Positions 18,108 to 27,240 of a stretch of 64,000 nt of DNA are shown piece after piece. Numbering within the stretch: the stretch's first letter is position 1; every line of letters begins with the position of its first letter. The position numbers and the translations under genes were made by a program. The stretch is from the NCBI GenBank assembly GCA_963749675.1, contig CAVVNT010000001.1, positions 496,001 to 560,000 on the forward strand. Direction: 5' to 3'. The notes under the pieces were generated by a model, which did no database searches, was not told the DNA's origin, and was given only the letters and a program-made list of their open reading frames with translations. Source of the DNA: Roseitranquillus sp963749675. Lineage in GTDB: Bacteria; Pseudomonadota; Alphaproteobacteria; Rhodobacterales; Rhodobacteraceae.

Positions 18108-19702
18108 ATGCATCGCTATGTTCCCTTTGCCCTGATCGTCGCCGCCGCGATACTCACTCTCCTCGCCGCCGCGCTCTGGAGCCCGTATTGGCTGTGGCTT
18201 CTGGCGCTTCTCGTCCCGCTGGTGGTGCTGGGCGCCTGGGACATGGGTCAGAAGCAGCACACGCTGCTGCGGCTCTATCCGGTGAGCGCCCACGTGCGCT
18301 GGTTCTTCGAGTGGTTGCGGCCGTTCCTGCGCGAGTACCTCTTCGACAGCGACCACGAGGGGCGGCCCTTCACCCACAACCAGCGGGCGCTGGTGTATCG
18401 TCGCGCCAAGGACGTGGAGAGCGCCGAGGCCTTCGGCACAGAGATGGACCTGCACTCGCCGCGCTACGAGTGGATCAACCACTCGATCCAGGCGAGGCAC
18501 CTGGGCGACACCTATCGAGTCAGGGTCGGTGGCGACGAGTGCAAGCAGCCCTACGACGCCTCCGTCCTCAATATCTCGGCCATGAGCTTCGGCTCGCTCA
18601 GCGCGCGGGCCGTGGAGGCGCTGAACCTTGGCGCGAAGATGGGCGGTTTCTATCAGGACACCGGTGAGGGCGGCATCTCGCCCTACCACCTGAAGCATGG
18701 CGGCGATCTCGTGTGGGAGATCGGCACGGCCTACTTCGGCTGCCGCACCGAGGACGGCCGCTTCGACCCGCACAAGTTCGCCGACAAGGCCGCCGACGAG
18801 CGCGTGAAGATGGTCGAGATCAAGCTGAGCCAGGGCGCCAAGCCCGGTCACGGCGGCCTGCTTCCCGGTGCGAAGGTCACGCCGGAGATCGCCGAAGTGC
18901 GCGGCGTGCCGGTCGGGAAGGACGTCCTCTCGCCGCCCTCGCATAGCGCCTTCGACACGCCCGTAGGGTCTGCTGGAATTCGTGGCGCGACTGCGCGACC
19001 TGAGCGGCGGAAAGCCTGTCGGCTTCAAGCTGTGCATCGGCCACCGCTGGGAGTTCCTTGCAATCACGAAGGCGATGCTGGAGACCGGCATCACCCCGGA
19101 TTTCATCGTGATCGACGGTGCGGAGGGTGGCACCGGCGCGGCGCCGGCGGAGCTCTCCGACCATGTCGGAACGCCGCTGCGCGAGGGCCTTGTCTTCGCG
19201 GTGAACTGCCTGCTGGGCACCGGCCTGCGCGACAAGGTGAGGGTGGTGGCGTCCGGCAAGATCTACGACGGCCACACGCTGGCCGCGAACCTGGCGCTGG
19301 GAGCGGACTGGTGCAACGCGGGCCGGGCCTTCATGTTCTCGGTCGGTTGCGTGCAGACCAAGAAGTGCCATACCGACCGATGCCCCACCGGCGTCGCCAC
19401 CCAGAACAAGCTGCGCCAGAAAGGCCTCGTCGTCGTCCGACAAGGGGCCGCGCGCCTATCAGTTCCATCGCAACACGGTGAAGGCGCTGATGCAGTATGT
19501 CGGCGCCGCGGGCCTGAACGATCCGTCCGATCTCGAGCCGCGGCATCTGCGCATCCGCACCGACGAGAACTCCGTGCGCTCGGCCGACACGTTCTACGAG
19601 TACCTTCATCCATGCGCGCTCATCGACGCTCCGGAAGGTACCAGCATAGCGCGATGGTGGTCGATGGCCGATGCCAACAGCTTCGCGCCGCGCGCCGTCT
19701 GA
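18108..19702 (+). CDS. FMN-binding glutamate synthase family protein, membrane-anchored (two frame breaks)
   Basis: About 530 residues after repair. Two hydrophobic helices at residues 5-45 anchor it in the inner membrane. The rest matches the GltB central/FMN domain: ISAMSFGSLS near residue 155, GEGGISPYH, KLSQGAKPGHGG, the FMN-phosphate GGTGAAP block and a 3Fe-4S-like cysteine set GCVQTKKCHTDRCPTG. Such stand-alone proteins are widespread in proteobacteria with uncertain substrate; glutamate or methylglutamate metabolism has been proposed for relatives. Frame breaks near 18966 and 19438, each one extra base. Separated from the catabolic operon by about 200 bases and a hairpin, so probably independently transcribed. 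Confidence 0.85.
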
Positions 19703-19907
19703 TGGTACCGTCAGGCTCGCCGGCGGGAAACGAGGCCGGTCACCGGCGAGGACATTTGTCGCTGGCGCCCTGTCGAAAGCGCCTGACCGGCTGCGGGCTC
19801 GGTACAAGTCAATTCTGGGGCGGTGATGACCAACTCTCAAGGGTCTGATGCCGCGGCGGCGGTTCCTGGGGGCGGGAACCGGGCGGCTCGGTTCTTCTTT
19901 CTCCGAC

Positions 19908-20372
19908 ATGGTGGAACGGCGGCGACTGACGATCGGGGAGGGGCCGCGGGTGCCTCTCGACGGACTGATCCTCGGATGGGGGCCGATGCTGCCGTTTCCG
20001 GTTGCCGTGCTGGCGGCATGGCTCGGTGGTGAGGGCGTGGCGACGCTGGCATCCAGTGCCGCGATCGTCTGGGGCGGTGCGCTGCTGATCTTCCTGTCCG
20101 GCGTCCGGCGCGGGCTGTCGTTCCGGACGGAGGGCGGCCCGCGGTGGAGCCAGCTTGCCATGTTCGCGTGGCTTTTCTGGAGTGGCCTTGCGGCGCTGAT
20201 GGTCACGTCCGGCTGGGCGCTGTGGCTGCTGCTGGCGGGGTTCCTCAGCCTGCTTGTCCTCGATCCTCTGGCCGCCCGGAGGGGTGAAGTGCCGCTGTAC
20301 TTCGCCCGTCTCAGGCCATGGCAGATGGCCGTTCCCGTTGCGTCGATGGCTCTGCTTTTCCTCATCGCATGA
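19908..20372 (+). CDS. DUF3429 membrane protein
   Basis: 154 residues with about five hydrophobic helices and the pattern typical of DUF3429: LGWGPMLPFP near the N-terminus, WGGALLIFLSGVRRGLSF in the middle, and LARLRPWQ-like FARLRPWQMAVP before the last helix. Function unknown; integral inner-membrane protein. The ATG at 19908 is preferred because it sits just before the conserved part; an ATG at 19848 would add 20 residues. No operon partner is evident. Confidence 0.75.
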   Translation: MVERRRLTIGEGPRVPLDGLILGWGPMLPFPVAVLAAWLGGEGVATLASSAAIVWGGALLIFLSGVRRGLSFRTEGGPRWSQLAMFAWLFWSGLAALMVTSGWALWLLLAGFLSLLVLDPLAARRGEVPLYFARLRPWQMAVPVASMALLFLIA

Positions 20373-20566
20373 TCGGCCGGGCAATTGCTCCGTACCGGGG
20401 GAGCGTTTTCGACCCATGCGGGCGAACGCCGCACCCCGCCGACATGGAACATCGGGCGCGCTCGCTGATTGAGCCATCACACGGCGGCTGGACATCGTCC
20501 AATCGCCGCGACGACCGGGCTTCTTTGCGCCGGTGGTCGACCACAAGAAACGAAGGGAGACCCGAA

Positions 20567-20857
20567 ATGAAATTTCGTGATCTGGCACTGACGTCTTCGC
20601 TCTGCCTCGGCCTTGCCGGCGTCGCCGCCGCGCAGGACGACATGGTGCGCTTCTCGTTTGCCGACCTCGACAGCGACGGTGACGGCCTTGTCAGCGAAAC
20701 CGAGTTGCAATCCGCCATGGACACGTCCGGCGAGGAGTTCGATGCTGGCGAAGCGGCGGCGATCGTCGAGACGCAGGATACCGACGGCGACGGCATGATC
20801 AGCGAGGAAGAAGCTGGCGGCGACGATGCCATCGTCCGTATGGTCGACGACAGCTGA
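20567..20857 (+). CDS. Secreted EF-hand protein
   Basis: 96 residues. A signal peptide (cleavage after GVAAA, before QDD) is followed by two EF-hand loops: DLDSDGDGLVSE (about residues 34-45) and DTDGDGMISEEE (about residues 70-81), with the Asp/Gly/Glu positions needed for calcium. It is very acidic, as typical for small periplasmic calcium binders of Rhodobacterales. AAGGGAG lies eight bases upstream of the ATG. Role may be calcium buffering or regulation; not determinable. Confidence 0.85.
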   Translation: MKFRDLALTSSLCLGLAGVAAAQDDMVRFSFADLDSDGDGLVSETELQSAMDTSGEEFDAGEAAAIVETQDTDGDGMISEEEAGGDDAIVRMVDDS

Positions 20858-20883
20858 CGTCTGCGACGTGTCGAGAACAATGG

Positions 20884-20906
20884 GGGCCGGGCCATTCGCC
20901 CGGCCC
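20884..20906 (+). terminator. GC-rich hairpin between convergent EF-hand gene and parE
   Basis: GGGCCGGGC (20884-20892) and GCCCGGCCC (20898-20906) form a perfect nine-base stem with a five-base loop, 27 bases after the EF-hand stop. It lacks a T-tract. Being symmetric it could serve both strands. Confidence 0.5.
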
Positions 20907-21100
20907 TCGACGTTCGAGGGACGCAATTCAGCTTTGCACTCGATCTCGTTCAAGCTGCTGGTCGACCGTCACCTCGAAAATCCTCCACCGATCGCCGGAG
21001 GCACAGCGCTGCTGCATCGGAAGTAGCATTGCCACGCTAGGCCTATCGGTCTTCTCTTGGCGAAGCCTCCTGGCTCGGCGCCGATCTGAAATCCTCGCAA

Positions 21101-23053
21101 CTACACATCCAGCTCTTCGACGAACCTCGCGTTCTGCTGGATGTACTCGAACCGCAGTTCCGGCTTCTTGCCCATCAGGCGCTCGACGAGATCGTCGGTC
21201 TCGCCGGGCAGGTCGTCGAGGATGGTAACGCGGATCAGCTTGCGGGTCTCAGGGTTCATCGTCGTGTCCTTGAGGTCCTTGGCGTCCATCTCGCCGAGAC
21301 CCTTGAAGCGCTGGACGTCGATCTTGCCCTTTCCGCCGAGGCCCGTGGCCATCATCCGCTCCTTCTCCGCGTCGTCGGTGACGTAGAGGCGGTTCGCGCC
21401 CTGGGTCAGGCGGTAGAGCGGCGGGCAGGCGAGGTAGAGGTGGCCGCGGTCGATCAGCGGGCGCATCTGGGTGAAGAAGAACGTCATCAGGAGCGAGGCG
21501 ATGTGGGCGCCGTCGACGTCGGCGTCGGTCATGATGATGACCTTGTCGTAGCGCAGATCCTCGACGTTGAAGCGGGTTCCCATGCCGACGCCGAGCGCCT
21601 GGCAGAGATCGGAGATCTCCTGGTTCTGGCCGAGCTTGGACGATGCGGCGCCGAGGACGTTGAGGATCTTGCCTCGCAGTGGAAGCAGCGCTTGGGTCTT
21701 GCGGTCGCGCGCCATCTTGGCCGAGCCGCCGGCGCTGTCGCCCTCGACGAGGAAGATCTCGGTGCCCTCGCGGGCGCGCTCGGTGCAGTCGACGAGCTTG
21801 CCGGGAAGGCGCAGCTTGCGGGTGGCGGATTTGCGCGCGGTCTCCTTCTCCTGCCTACGCCGCAGGCGCTCCTCGGCGCGCAGGACGAGGAAGTCGAGGA
21901 TGGAGCCGGCGGACTTCGGATCGGCGGCGAGCCAGTGGTCGAAATGGTCGCGGACGGCGCCCTCGACCATGCGGGCGGCCTCGGTGGTGGCGAGGCGGTC
22001 CTTGGTCTGGCCCACGAACTCGGGATCGCGGATGAAGCAGGAGACCATGGCGCCGGCGCCGGTCATCAGGTCGTCGCGGGTGATGTTGGCGGCCTTGCGG
22101 TTCGACGCGAGCTCTCCGTAGGCCTTGAGGCCCTTGAGGATGGCGGACCAGAACCCGCTCTCGTGCGTGCCGCCTTCGGGCGTGGGGACGGTGTTGCAGT
22201 AGGACTGGATGAAGCCGTCGCGGGCAGGGGTCCAGTTGATCGCCCACTCGACGGAGCCCGGCTGCCCGAACTTCTCCTGGAACGAGACGCGCCCCGCGAA
22301 CGGGCGCGCGGAGTAGGTCGCCGCGTCGCCGAGGCTCTCGGAGAGGAAGTCGGCGAGGCCGCCGGGGAAGTGGAACGTGGCCTCGGCAGGGGTGTCGTCG
22401 GCGGCCGGGCCGCGCCAGCGGATTTCCACCCCCGAGAACAGGTAGGCCTTGGACCGCGCCATGCGGAACAGGCGCTGCGGGCGGAAGACGAGGCTGCCGA
22501 AGATCTCGGGGTCGGGATGGAAGGTGACGGTGGTGCCGCGGCGGTTGGGGGCGGCGCCGACCTCCTCGATGGGGCCTTGCGGGATGCCGCGGGAGAAGGA
22601 CTGCGCCCAGAGGCGGCGGTCGCGGGCGACCTCGACGGTGACGCAGTCGGAGAGGGCGTTCACGACGGAGACGCCGACGCCGTGCAGGCCGCCCGAGGTT
22701 TGGTAGGAGTCGCCCGAAAACTTGCCGCCGGCGTGGAGGGTGCAGAGGATGACCTCGAGCGCGGACTTGCCGGGGAACTTCGGGTGCGGGTCGACGGGCA
22801 TGCCGCGGCCGTTGTCGCGGACGGTGACGGCGCCGTCATCGTGCAGTTCGACCTCGATGCGGGTGGCGTGGCCGGCGACTGCCTCGTCCATGGAGTTGTC
22901 GAGGACTTCGGCGACGAGGTGGTGCAGCGCGCGCTCGTCGGTGCCGCCGATATACATGCCGGGGCGCTTGCGCACGGGCTCAAGCCCCTCGAGCACCTCG
23001 ATGTGCGAGGCGTCGTAGGCGCTGTCGGCTCCGGAGAGGAGGTCGTCTGCCAT
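21101..23053 (-). CDS. parE: DNA topoisomerase IV subunit B
   Basis: 650 residues. GHKL ATPase motifs: EVLDNSMDEA near residue 42, DNGRGMPVD, GLHGVGVSVVNALS; then the transducer and a TOPRIM domain with EGDSAGGSAK and DADVDGAHIASLL, and the C-terminal RFKGLGEMDAKDL. EVLEGLEPVRKRPGMYIGGTDERALHHL at the N-terminus and the lack of a GyrB-specific insertion support ParE over GyrB. Start ATG at 23051-23053, since MADDL directly precedes the conserved domain; the frame extends upstream without family similarity. Confidence 0.95.
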   Translation of the reverse strand: MADDLLSGADSAYDASHIEVLEGLEPVRKRPGMYIGGTDERALHHLVAEVLDNSMDEAVAGHATRIEVELHDDGAVTVRDNGRGMPVDPHPKFPGKSALEVILCTLHAGGKFSGDSYQTSGGLHGVGVSVVNALSDCVTVEVARDRRLWAQSFSRGIPQGPIEEVGAAPNRRGTTVTFHPDPEIFGSLVFRPQRLFRMARSKAYLFSGVEIRWRGPAADDTPAEATFHFPGGLADFLSESLGDAATYSARPFAGRVSFQEKFGQPGSVEWAINWTPARDGFIQSYCNTVPTPEGGTHESGFWSAILKGLKAYGELASNRKAANITRDDLMTGAGAMVSCFIRDPEFVGQTKDRLATTEAARMVEGAVRDHFDHWLAADPKSAGSILDFLVLRAEERLRRRQEKETARKSATRKLRLPGKLVDCTERAREGTEIFLVEGDSAGGSAKMARDRKTQALLPLRGKILNVLGAASSKLGQNQEISDLCQALGVGMGTRFNVEDLRYDKVIIMTDADVDGAHIASLLMTFFFTQMRPLIDRGHLYLACPPLYRLTQGANRLYVTDDAEKERMMATGLGGKGKIDVQRFKGLGEMDAKDLKDTTMNPETRKLIRVTILDDLPGETDDLVERLMGKKPELRFEYIQQNARFVEELDV

Positions 23054-23123
23054 GTCACTGCTCGGACTTGCTTGATTGCCGGGCATCATGGCCGATGCGG
23101 CCACGTGCGGCAACCTCGGCGCG

Positions 23124-24326
23124 TCAGTTGCGCTGTGCCGGGCCGGCGAAGACGCGGTCGAGGAAGTTCGAGAGAGCCGCGGCGGGGTTGGGGCGCTGGG
23201 CCCTGGCGGCGCGCGGTGCGCGGCCTGAGAGCCAGACCTCGAGAAGGCCGCGGTCGGGACGAGGCCGGTAGGAGGTGAAGTCACGCGCCCCGGCCGAGAA
23301 CTGCGCGGCGAGTTTTTCGGCGGCTTCCCGATCCGCTGCGTGGAAGTACCGAACCTGATCCTCGCTGATCGTGATGGGCGCGGTTCGCGGCGCCTCGGCG
23401 GGCCATTCTCCTTCCCGGAGCAGCGCCACCAGCTCGTCACGAACGGCGCGTGGCACACTGGGCGGAACATGGACGACGACGCGTCCGACGGAGTCCGGGG
23501 CCAGTTCGACTTCGTCGACCTCCCCTGGCGAGCCCTCGCTCTCGGAGACGGCAGTGTCGAGAACGGCCACAAGGTCCGCAATCTCCGCAAGATCGACATC
23601 CGGGTCCTGTTGGGCGACAGGGACTTCTGCGGTTGCGGCCGTCGCGTCCGCTGCCTCCTTCGGCGGTGGTGCGGCGCGGTCGGATCCAGGTGCATTTGGC
23701 TGTGCGGCTTCGGCCTCGTCGACCGGATTGGCCGGGCCGGGCCCATCGGGCGAATTCCCATCGGTGGAGGACGCCGCCGGCTCTTCTCCGACTGGCAGAG
23801 GAGCCAGGGGTACGACCTCCGTGTCCGGGGCATCGACTGCCGGCACCGTGTCGGCGCGCGAGGCGGCGGCGGTCCACTGCTGCGACGCAGCTTCCATCGA
23901 AGTGGGAGCCCATTCCTGCCGAGACACATCGACGCTTCCAGACCTCGTCAGAAGCACGCCGATCCCGATGCCCAAGATCAGGATGGCGACCGGCGCGCCG
24001 GCCACGACCAATGGAGGAAGGGCGATCCACTTTCGCCGGGCGCGCATGCCTGCGTCGAGACCATCGGGCGACGGGCCGTTTGATGCCATCCTCTCCCGGT
24101 CGCTCTGCGCGGCGAGCGCTGCAGCAGGGACCGGCGGGCTGGGCTGCCCTCCTTGAAGCGCGTCGGGTTGCACCACATGAGCCGATGCTCCGTCGCGCTC
24201 GCGCAGCCTGGCGGCACGTCTTGCGCGCGCCTCCGCCAGCCGCCGGCTCCATTCCTCCGGGTCGTATGGAAGCCGACCGCGCCGCTCCGCGCTCGCCGCC
24301 GTGTCCGATTTTCCGTGGGCACTCAT
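23124..24326 (-). CDS. Single-pass membrane protein of unknown function with long acidic/Pro-Ala linker
   Basis: 400 residues, not recognised as a named family. A basic N-terminal part (RRLAEARARRAARLRER) precedes one transmembrane helix near residues 100-125 (PPLVVAGAPVAILILGIGIGVLL). Then comes a low-complexity Ala/Pro/Asp/Glu stretch of about 130 residues, and a folded C-terminal domain from about residue 285 (VGRVVVHVPPSVPRAV..., ITISEDQVRYFHAADREAAEKLAAQF) that looks like a LytR C-terminal or SPOR-like periplasmic domain. A role in the cell envelope is inference. It lies 70 bases upstream of parE on the same strand. Confidence 0.6.
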   Translation of the reverse strand: MSAHGKSDTAASAERRGRLPYDPEEWSRRLAEARARRAARLRERDGASAHVVQPDALQGGQPSPPVPAAALAAQSDRERMASNGPSPDGLDAGMRARRKWIALPPLVVAGAPVAILILGIGIGVLLTRSGSVDVSRQEWAPTSMEAASQQWTAAASRADTVPAVDAPDTEVVPLAPLPVGEEPAASSTDGNSPDGPGPANPVDEAEAAQPNAPGSDRAAPPPKEAADATAATAEVPVAQQDPDVDLAEIADLVAVLDTAVSESEGSPGEVDEVELAPDSVGRVVVHVPPSVPRAVRDELVALLREGEWPAEAPRTAPITISEDQVRYFHAADREAAEKLAAQFSAGARDFTSYRPRPDRGLLEVWLSGRAPRAARAQRPNPAAALSNFLDRVFAGPAQRN

Positions 24327-24836
24327 GCCTGCCGCCGCGATTCAGTGAATGTCATAAGGTGCGCCGGAAGAATGTTGAGGTCAAACCGACGGCCCCGACG
24401 CTGCGCCTGTCGGCGAGCGTTTGCCCCCCCGAAGCCGGTTCTCCTTGCGCCTGGCGGGGGACGCGACATTGGATCGGTCGGCAAGGGCGGAGGGTATCAG
24501 AGAGGCCACCGGCGGCCATGCGTAGCGACGATCGAGCATTGGCGGCAGATGCGTGCCCGGCAAACTTGATTCGCATCTGGTCCTCCCTCCTCGTGCGACG
24601 TCGACTTGGAGACGTAGCAGATATCGCCAAGTTCATCTCCCTGATCGCGCACTCGGCTCTGGCGATCGGGCTCGTCGCGGCCCCGCTGCTGCGGGCGGTG
24701 TGCGTCGACCAGATGGCGTATCGTGATCCGGGCGGTAGGGCGCGGAGATGAAATCGGGCGCGGGCGGCGATGGTCGTTTCTCGCCCGTCGCTCCCCACCC
24801 ACCCACCCGCGCGCCGCGCGCGATCCTGCGGCGACC
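24327..24836. other. 510-base stretch without a convincing gene
   Basis: Both strands contain only short frames with shadow-like composition. It lies downstream of the ABC permease stop and upstream of the start of the minus-strand membrane-protein gene, whose promoter should be here. A short low-complexity CCCACCCACCCACC run followed by alternating CG at about 24795-24821 is the only notable sequence. Confidence 0.6.
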
Positions 24837-25634
24837 TCAGGCCTTGCCGCGTACCAAGCCGCGCGCAGGGTCGTAGCCCCAGAGGGCGAGGGCCATGAAC
24901 ACCGCGCCGGCAAGCAGCGTCCAGCCGAGCGCCGGCAGGTTGACCTGGCCGTAGAGGGCGAAGCGGATCATCTCGACCGCATGGGTGAACGGGTTCACCG
25001 CGCAGATGTCGCGCAGCAGGTCGCTCGACTCCGCCATCTTCCACAGCGGGTAGAGCGCGGTCGACAGAAAGAACATCGGGAAGATCACGAAGTTCATGAC
25101 GCCCGCGAAGTTCTCCAGCTGCTTCACGAGGCTCGAGAGCGCGAGGCCGAGCGCCCCGAGCATGAGTCCCGCGACAGCGAGCGCCGGGAGCGCGAGGAGA
25201 TAGCCGCCGAAACTCATGTCGATGCCGAACGCCGCGGCGATCGCGAGGAAGGCGTAGGCCTGCAGGACCGAGATCAGTGTGCCGGCGCAGAGTTTGCAGA
25301 ACAGCAGCCACCAGCGCGGCAGCGGCGAGGTCAGCAGCAGGCGCATCGACCCCATCTCGCGGTCGTAGACGAGGGAGAGCGACGACTGCATCCCGTTGAA
25401 GAGCAGGATCATGCCGCAGAGGCCGGGGACGATGTAGGTCTCGTAGGTGATGTAGGTCTGGTAGGGCGGAATGATCGACAGCCCGAGCGCCGCGCGGAAG
25501 CCCGCCGCGAAGACCAGGAGCCAGACCAGCGGCCGGACCAGCGCCGAGACAAGGCGGCCGCGCTGCGACAGGAATCGCTGCCCCTCGCGCCGCGCGATCG
25601 CGGCGAGGGCGACGAGGTAGGCGGATGGCGTCAT
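24837..25634 (-). CDS. ABC-2 type permease, PQQ-alcohol-dehydrogenase-system type
   Basis: 265 residues with six hydrophobic segments and ABC-2 hallmarks: RPLVWLLVFAAGF, VPGLCGMILLFNGMQSSLSLVYDREMGSMRLLLTSPLP and FPMFFLSTALYPLWKM. These blocks are characteristic of the permease that accompanies PQQ-dependent alcohol dehydrogenases (PedC-like). Its start overlaps the stop of the ATPase gene by four bases. The family normally lies beside PQQ-ADH and cytochrome c genes; none are present here, so its substrate is open. Confidence 0.85.
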   Translation of the reverse strand: MTPSAYLVALAAIARREGQRFLSQRGRLVSALVRPLVWLLVFAAGFRAALGLSIIPPYQTYITYETYIVPGLCGMILLFNGMQSSLSLVYDREMGSMRLLLTSPLPRWWLLFCKLCAGTLISVLQAYAFLAIAAAFGIDMSFGGYLLALPALAVAGLMLGALGLALSSLVKQLENFAGVMNFVIFPMFFLSTALYPLWKMAESSDLLRDICAVNPFTHAVEMIRFALYGQVNLPALGWTLLAGAVFMALALWGYDPARGLVRGKA

Positions 25635-26350
25635 GCCGCCTGGCCCGTCATGTCAAGAAACGCGTCGGTCAGGGGCCGGCCCCCAGCAATCTCTCCCGCG
25701 GTGCCCTCGGCGAGGACGCGGGCGCGGTGGAGTACGACCAGCCGGTCGTCGGGGCGCACCTCGTCGGTCAGATGCGTCGCCCAGAGCACGGTGAGTTCGG
25801 AGCCCGACGCGAGATCATGCACGTGGTCGGTGATGCGCGCCCGGCTGGCGGCGTCGAGCCCGACCGTCGGCTCGTCGAGGAGGAGCACGCTGGGGTCATG
25901 GACCAGCGCCCGCGCGATCTCGGTCCGGCGCCGGTGGCCACCGTTGAGGTCGCGCGCCAGTTCATGTGCGCGCTCGGCCATGCCGAGGCGCTCCAGCGAG
26001 GCATCAATGCGCATGTCGGCGGCGCGCCCGGAGAGGCCCTGCAGCGCCGCGAAGTAGCGCAGGTTCCGCCGCACCGTCATGTCGAGATCCAGCGTCGGCT
26101 GCTGGAATACCACCCCGATCCGGGCCAGCGCAGCGCGGGGCTCGGCCGAGATGTCATGGCCCGCGACCTCGATGTGCCCCTCCGACGTCGTGAAGAGACG
26201 CGTAAGCAGGCCGAAGAGAGTCGACTTGCCCGCGCCATTCGGCCCGAGCAGCGCGCAGAAAGACCCGGCCGGGACTTCGAAGCTGACGTCGTCGAGGGCG
26301 CGGCGGCGCCCGTAGGAGAACCCGACGCCGCGAACGGAGAGGCCGTTCAC
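25631..26350 (-). CDS. ABC transporter ATPase, PQQ-alcohol-dehydrogenase-system type
   Basis: 239 residues: Walker A GPNGAGKST near residue 40, Q-loop GVVFQQPTLD, a modified signature LNGGHRRRTEIARAL in place of LSGGQ, Walker B VLLLDEPTVGLD and switch His in ATHLTDEV. The LNGGHRRR variant is a marker of the PedA-like subfamily associated with PQQ-dependent alcohol oxidation. Forms an exporter-type complex with the permease downstream. Confidence 0.88.
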   Translation of the reverse strand: MNGLSVRGVGFSYGRRRALDDVSFEVPAGSFCALLGPNGAGKSTLFGLLTRLFTTSEGHIEVAGHDISAEPRAALARIGVVFQQPTLDLDMTVRRNLRYFAALQGLSGRAADMRIDASLERLGMAERAHELARDLNGGHRRRTEIARALVHDPSVLLLDEPTVGLDAASRARITDHVHDLASGSELTVLWATHLTDEVRPDDRLVVLHRARVLAEGTAGEIAGGRPLTDAFLDMTGQAA

Positions 26351-26637
26351 CGCGAGCGCTCCATTGGCGCATGCGGCGGATGGGTCTTGAAGGGATGCAA
26401 CGGCCCCGGTTTCACGGAATGGGTTTCCGACAAAGCTTGGGCAAAGGAAAGGGGACGCGGCGGAGGGCCGCGCGTCTCGGGGGCCGCGACCGCGATGCCG
26501 CCCGGCCTGGTGACGCGGCCGCGGGAAGTCCGGCGCTCGCGCCGGGCGCTGCGGAAGCGAGGTTCCGTGCGTACGTTCGTTGTTCTTGATACGGGAGTCG
26601 CCACGTGGAGGGAGCGCCGGCTCGGCGGCACGCGAAC

Positions 26638-27219
26638 ATGGAGCGTTTGACCGTGCATTCGATCCTCAACGAAGCGCAGCTTGCGCAGCGGGATGCGTCG
26701 CGGCGGCTGTTCTTCGTTGCCGCGGGCTGTCTGCATCATCCGCGGGCGGAACTGGTCTTCGAAGCCGACCCGACCGTGCGCTACGCCCTTGAGCAGAGCG
26801 TCGATGCGGCCTTGCAGTTTGCAGAGCTCTCCGAGGCGGAAGTGGAGCGGTTCACGCGTCGAGCGGTGGCCGAGACACGGGTGGTGCGCAACCGCGACGG
26901 CACGTACAGCTTCAGGCAGCCGGACCGGCCGCCGCGCCGCAAGTGGCGCAAGCGCGACCTGCTTCGCTGCCTCGTCTCCTCGTCCCCGATCTCGGTGGCG
27001 CCCTCCGAGCGTCGCGACCGGATGACCCGCAGTGCGGCGATGTTGAACCTGGTGGGGGTCGTCGCCACGACATGGCTCGCGATCAAGTGCGTTCGTGCCG
27101 TGCAGGATGCCGGCCACATGCTCCTCCAGGGATCCCTGCCAGAGATCGGGTTGCTGCTGCTGGGTGCCGCCTTCGCGGCGATCGCGGCGATATTGCTGTG
27201 GAACGTCGTTCGCCCCTGA
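26638..27219 (+). CDS. Unknown protein with two C-terminal membrane helices
   Basis: 193 residues, not recognised. Residues 1-120 are soluble and basic (RRKWRKRDLLRC). Two hydrophobic segments follow at about residues 133-150 (AAMLNLVGVVATTWLAIK) and 165-190 (GLLLLGAAFAAIAAILLW). An alternative GTG start at 26605 has a CGGGAG at suitable spacing, so the start is not certain. Codon use matches neighbours. It converges with the hydroxyacid dehydrogenase gene, stops 21 bases apart. Confidence 0.55.
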   Translation: MERLTVHSILNEAQLAQRDASRRLFFVAAGCLHHPRAELVFEADPTVRYALEQSVDAALQFAELSEAEVERFTRRAVAETRVVRNRDGTYSFRQPDRPPRRKWRKRDLLRCLVSSSPISVAPSERRDRMTRSAAMLNLVGVVATTWLAIKCVRAVQDAGHMLLQGSLPEIGLLLLGAAFAAIAAILLWNVVRP

Positions 27220-27240
27220 TTTCCGTCAGAGCGAAGGCGC

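Noticed and set aside
8400..19460. Programmed ribosomal frameshifting as the explanation of the frame changes
   Set aside because: No slippery heptamers or consistent signals were seen, breaks occur several times per gene and at non-homopolymer positions, and unrelated genes are affected alike.
24795..24821. CCCACCCACCCACC run and alternating CG as a regulatory or recombination element
   Set aside because: Too short and typical of low-complexity GC-rich spacer; no mirrored copy or gene-related placement.
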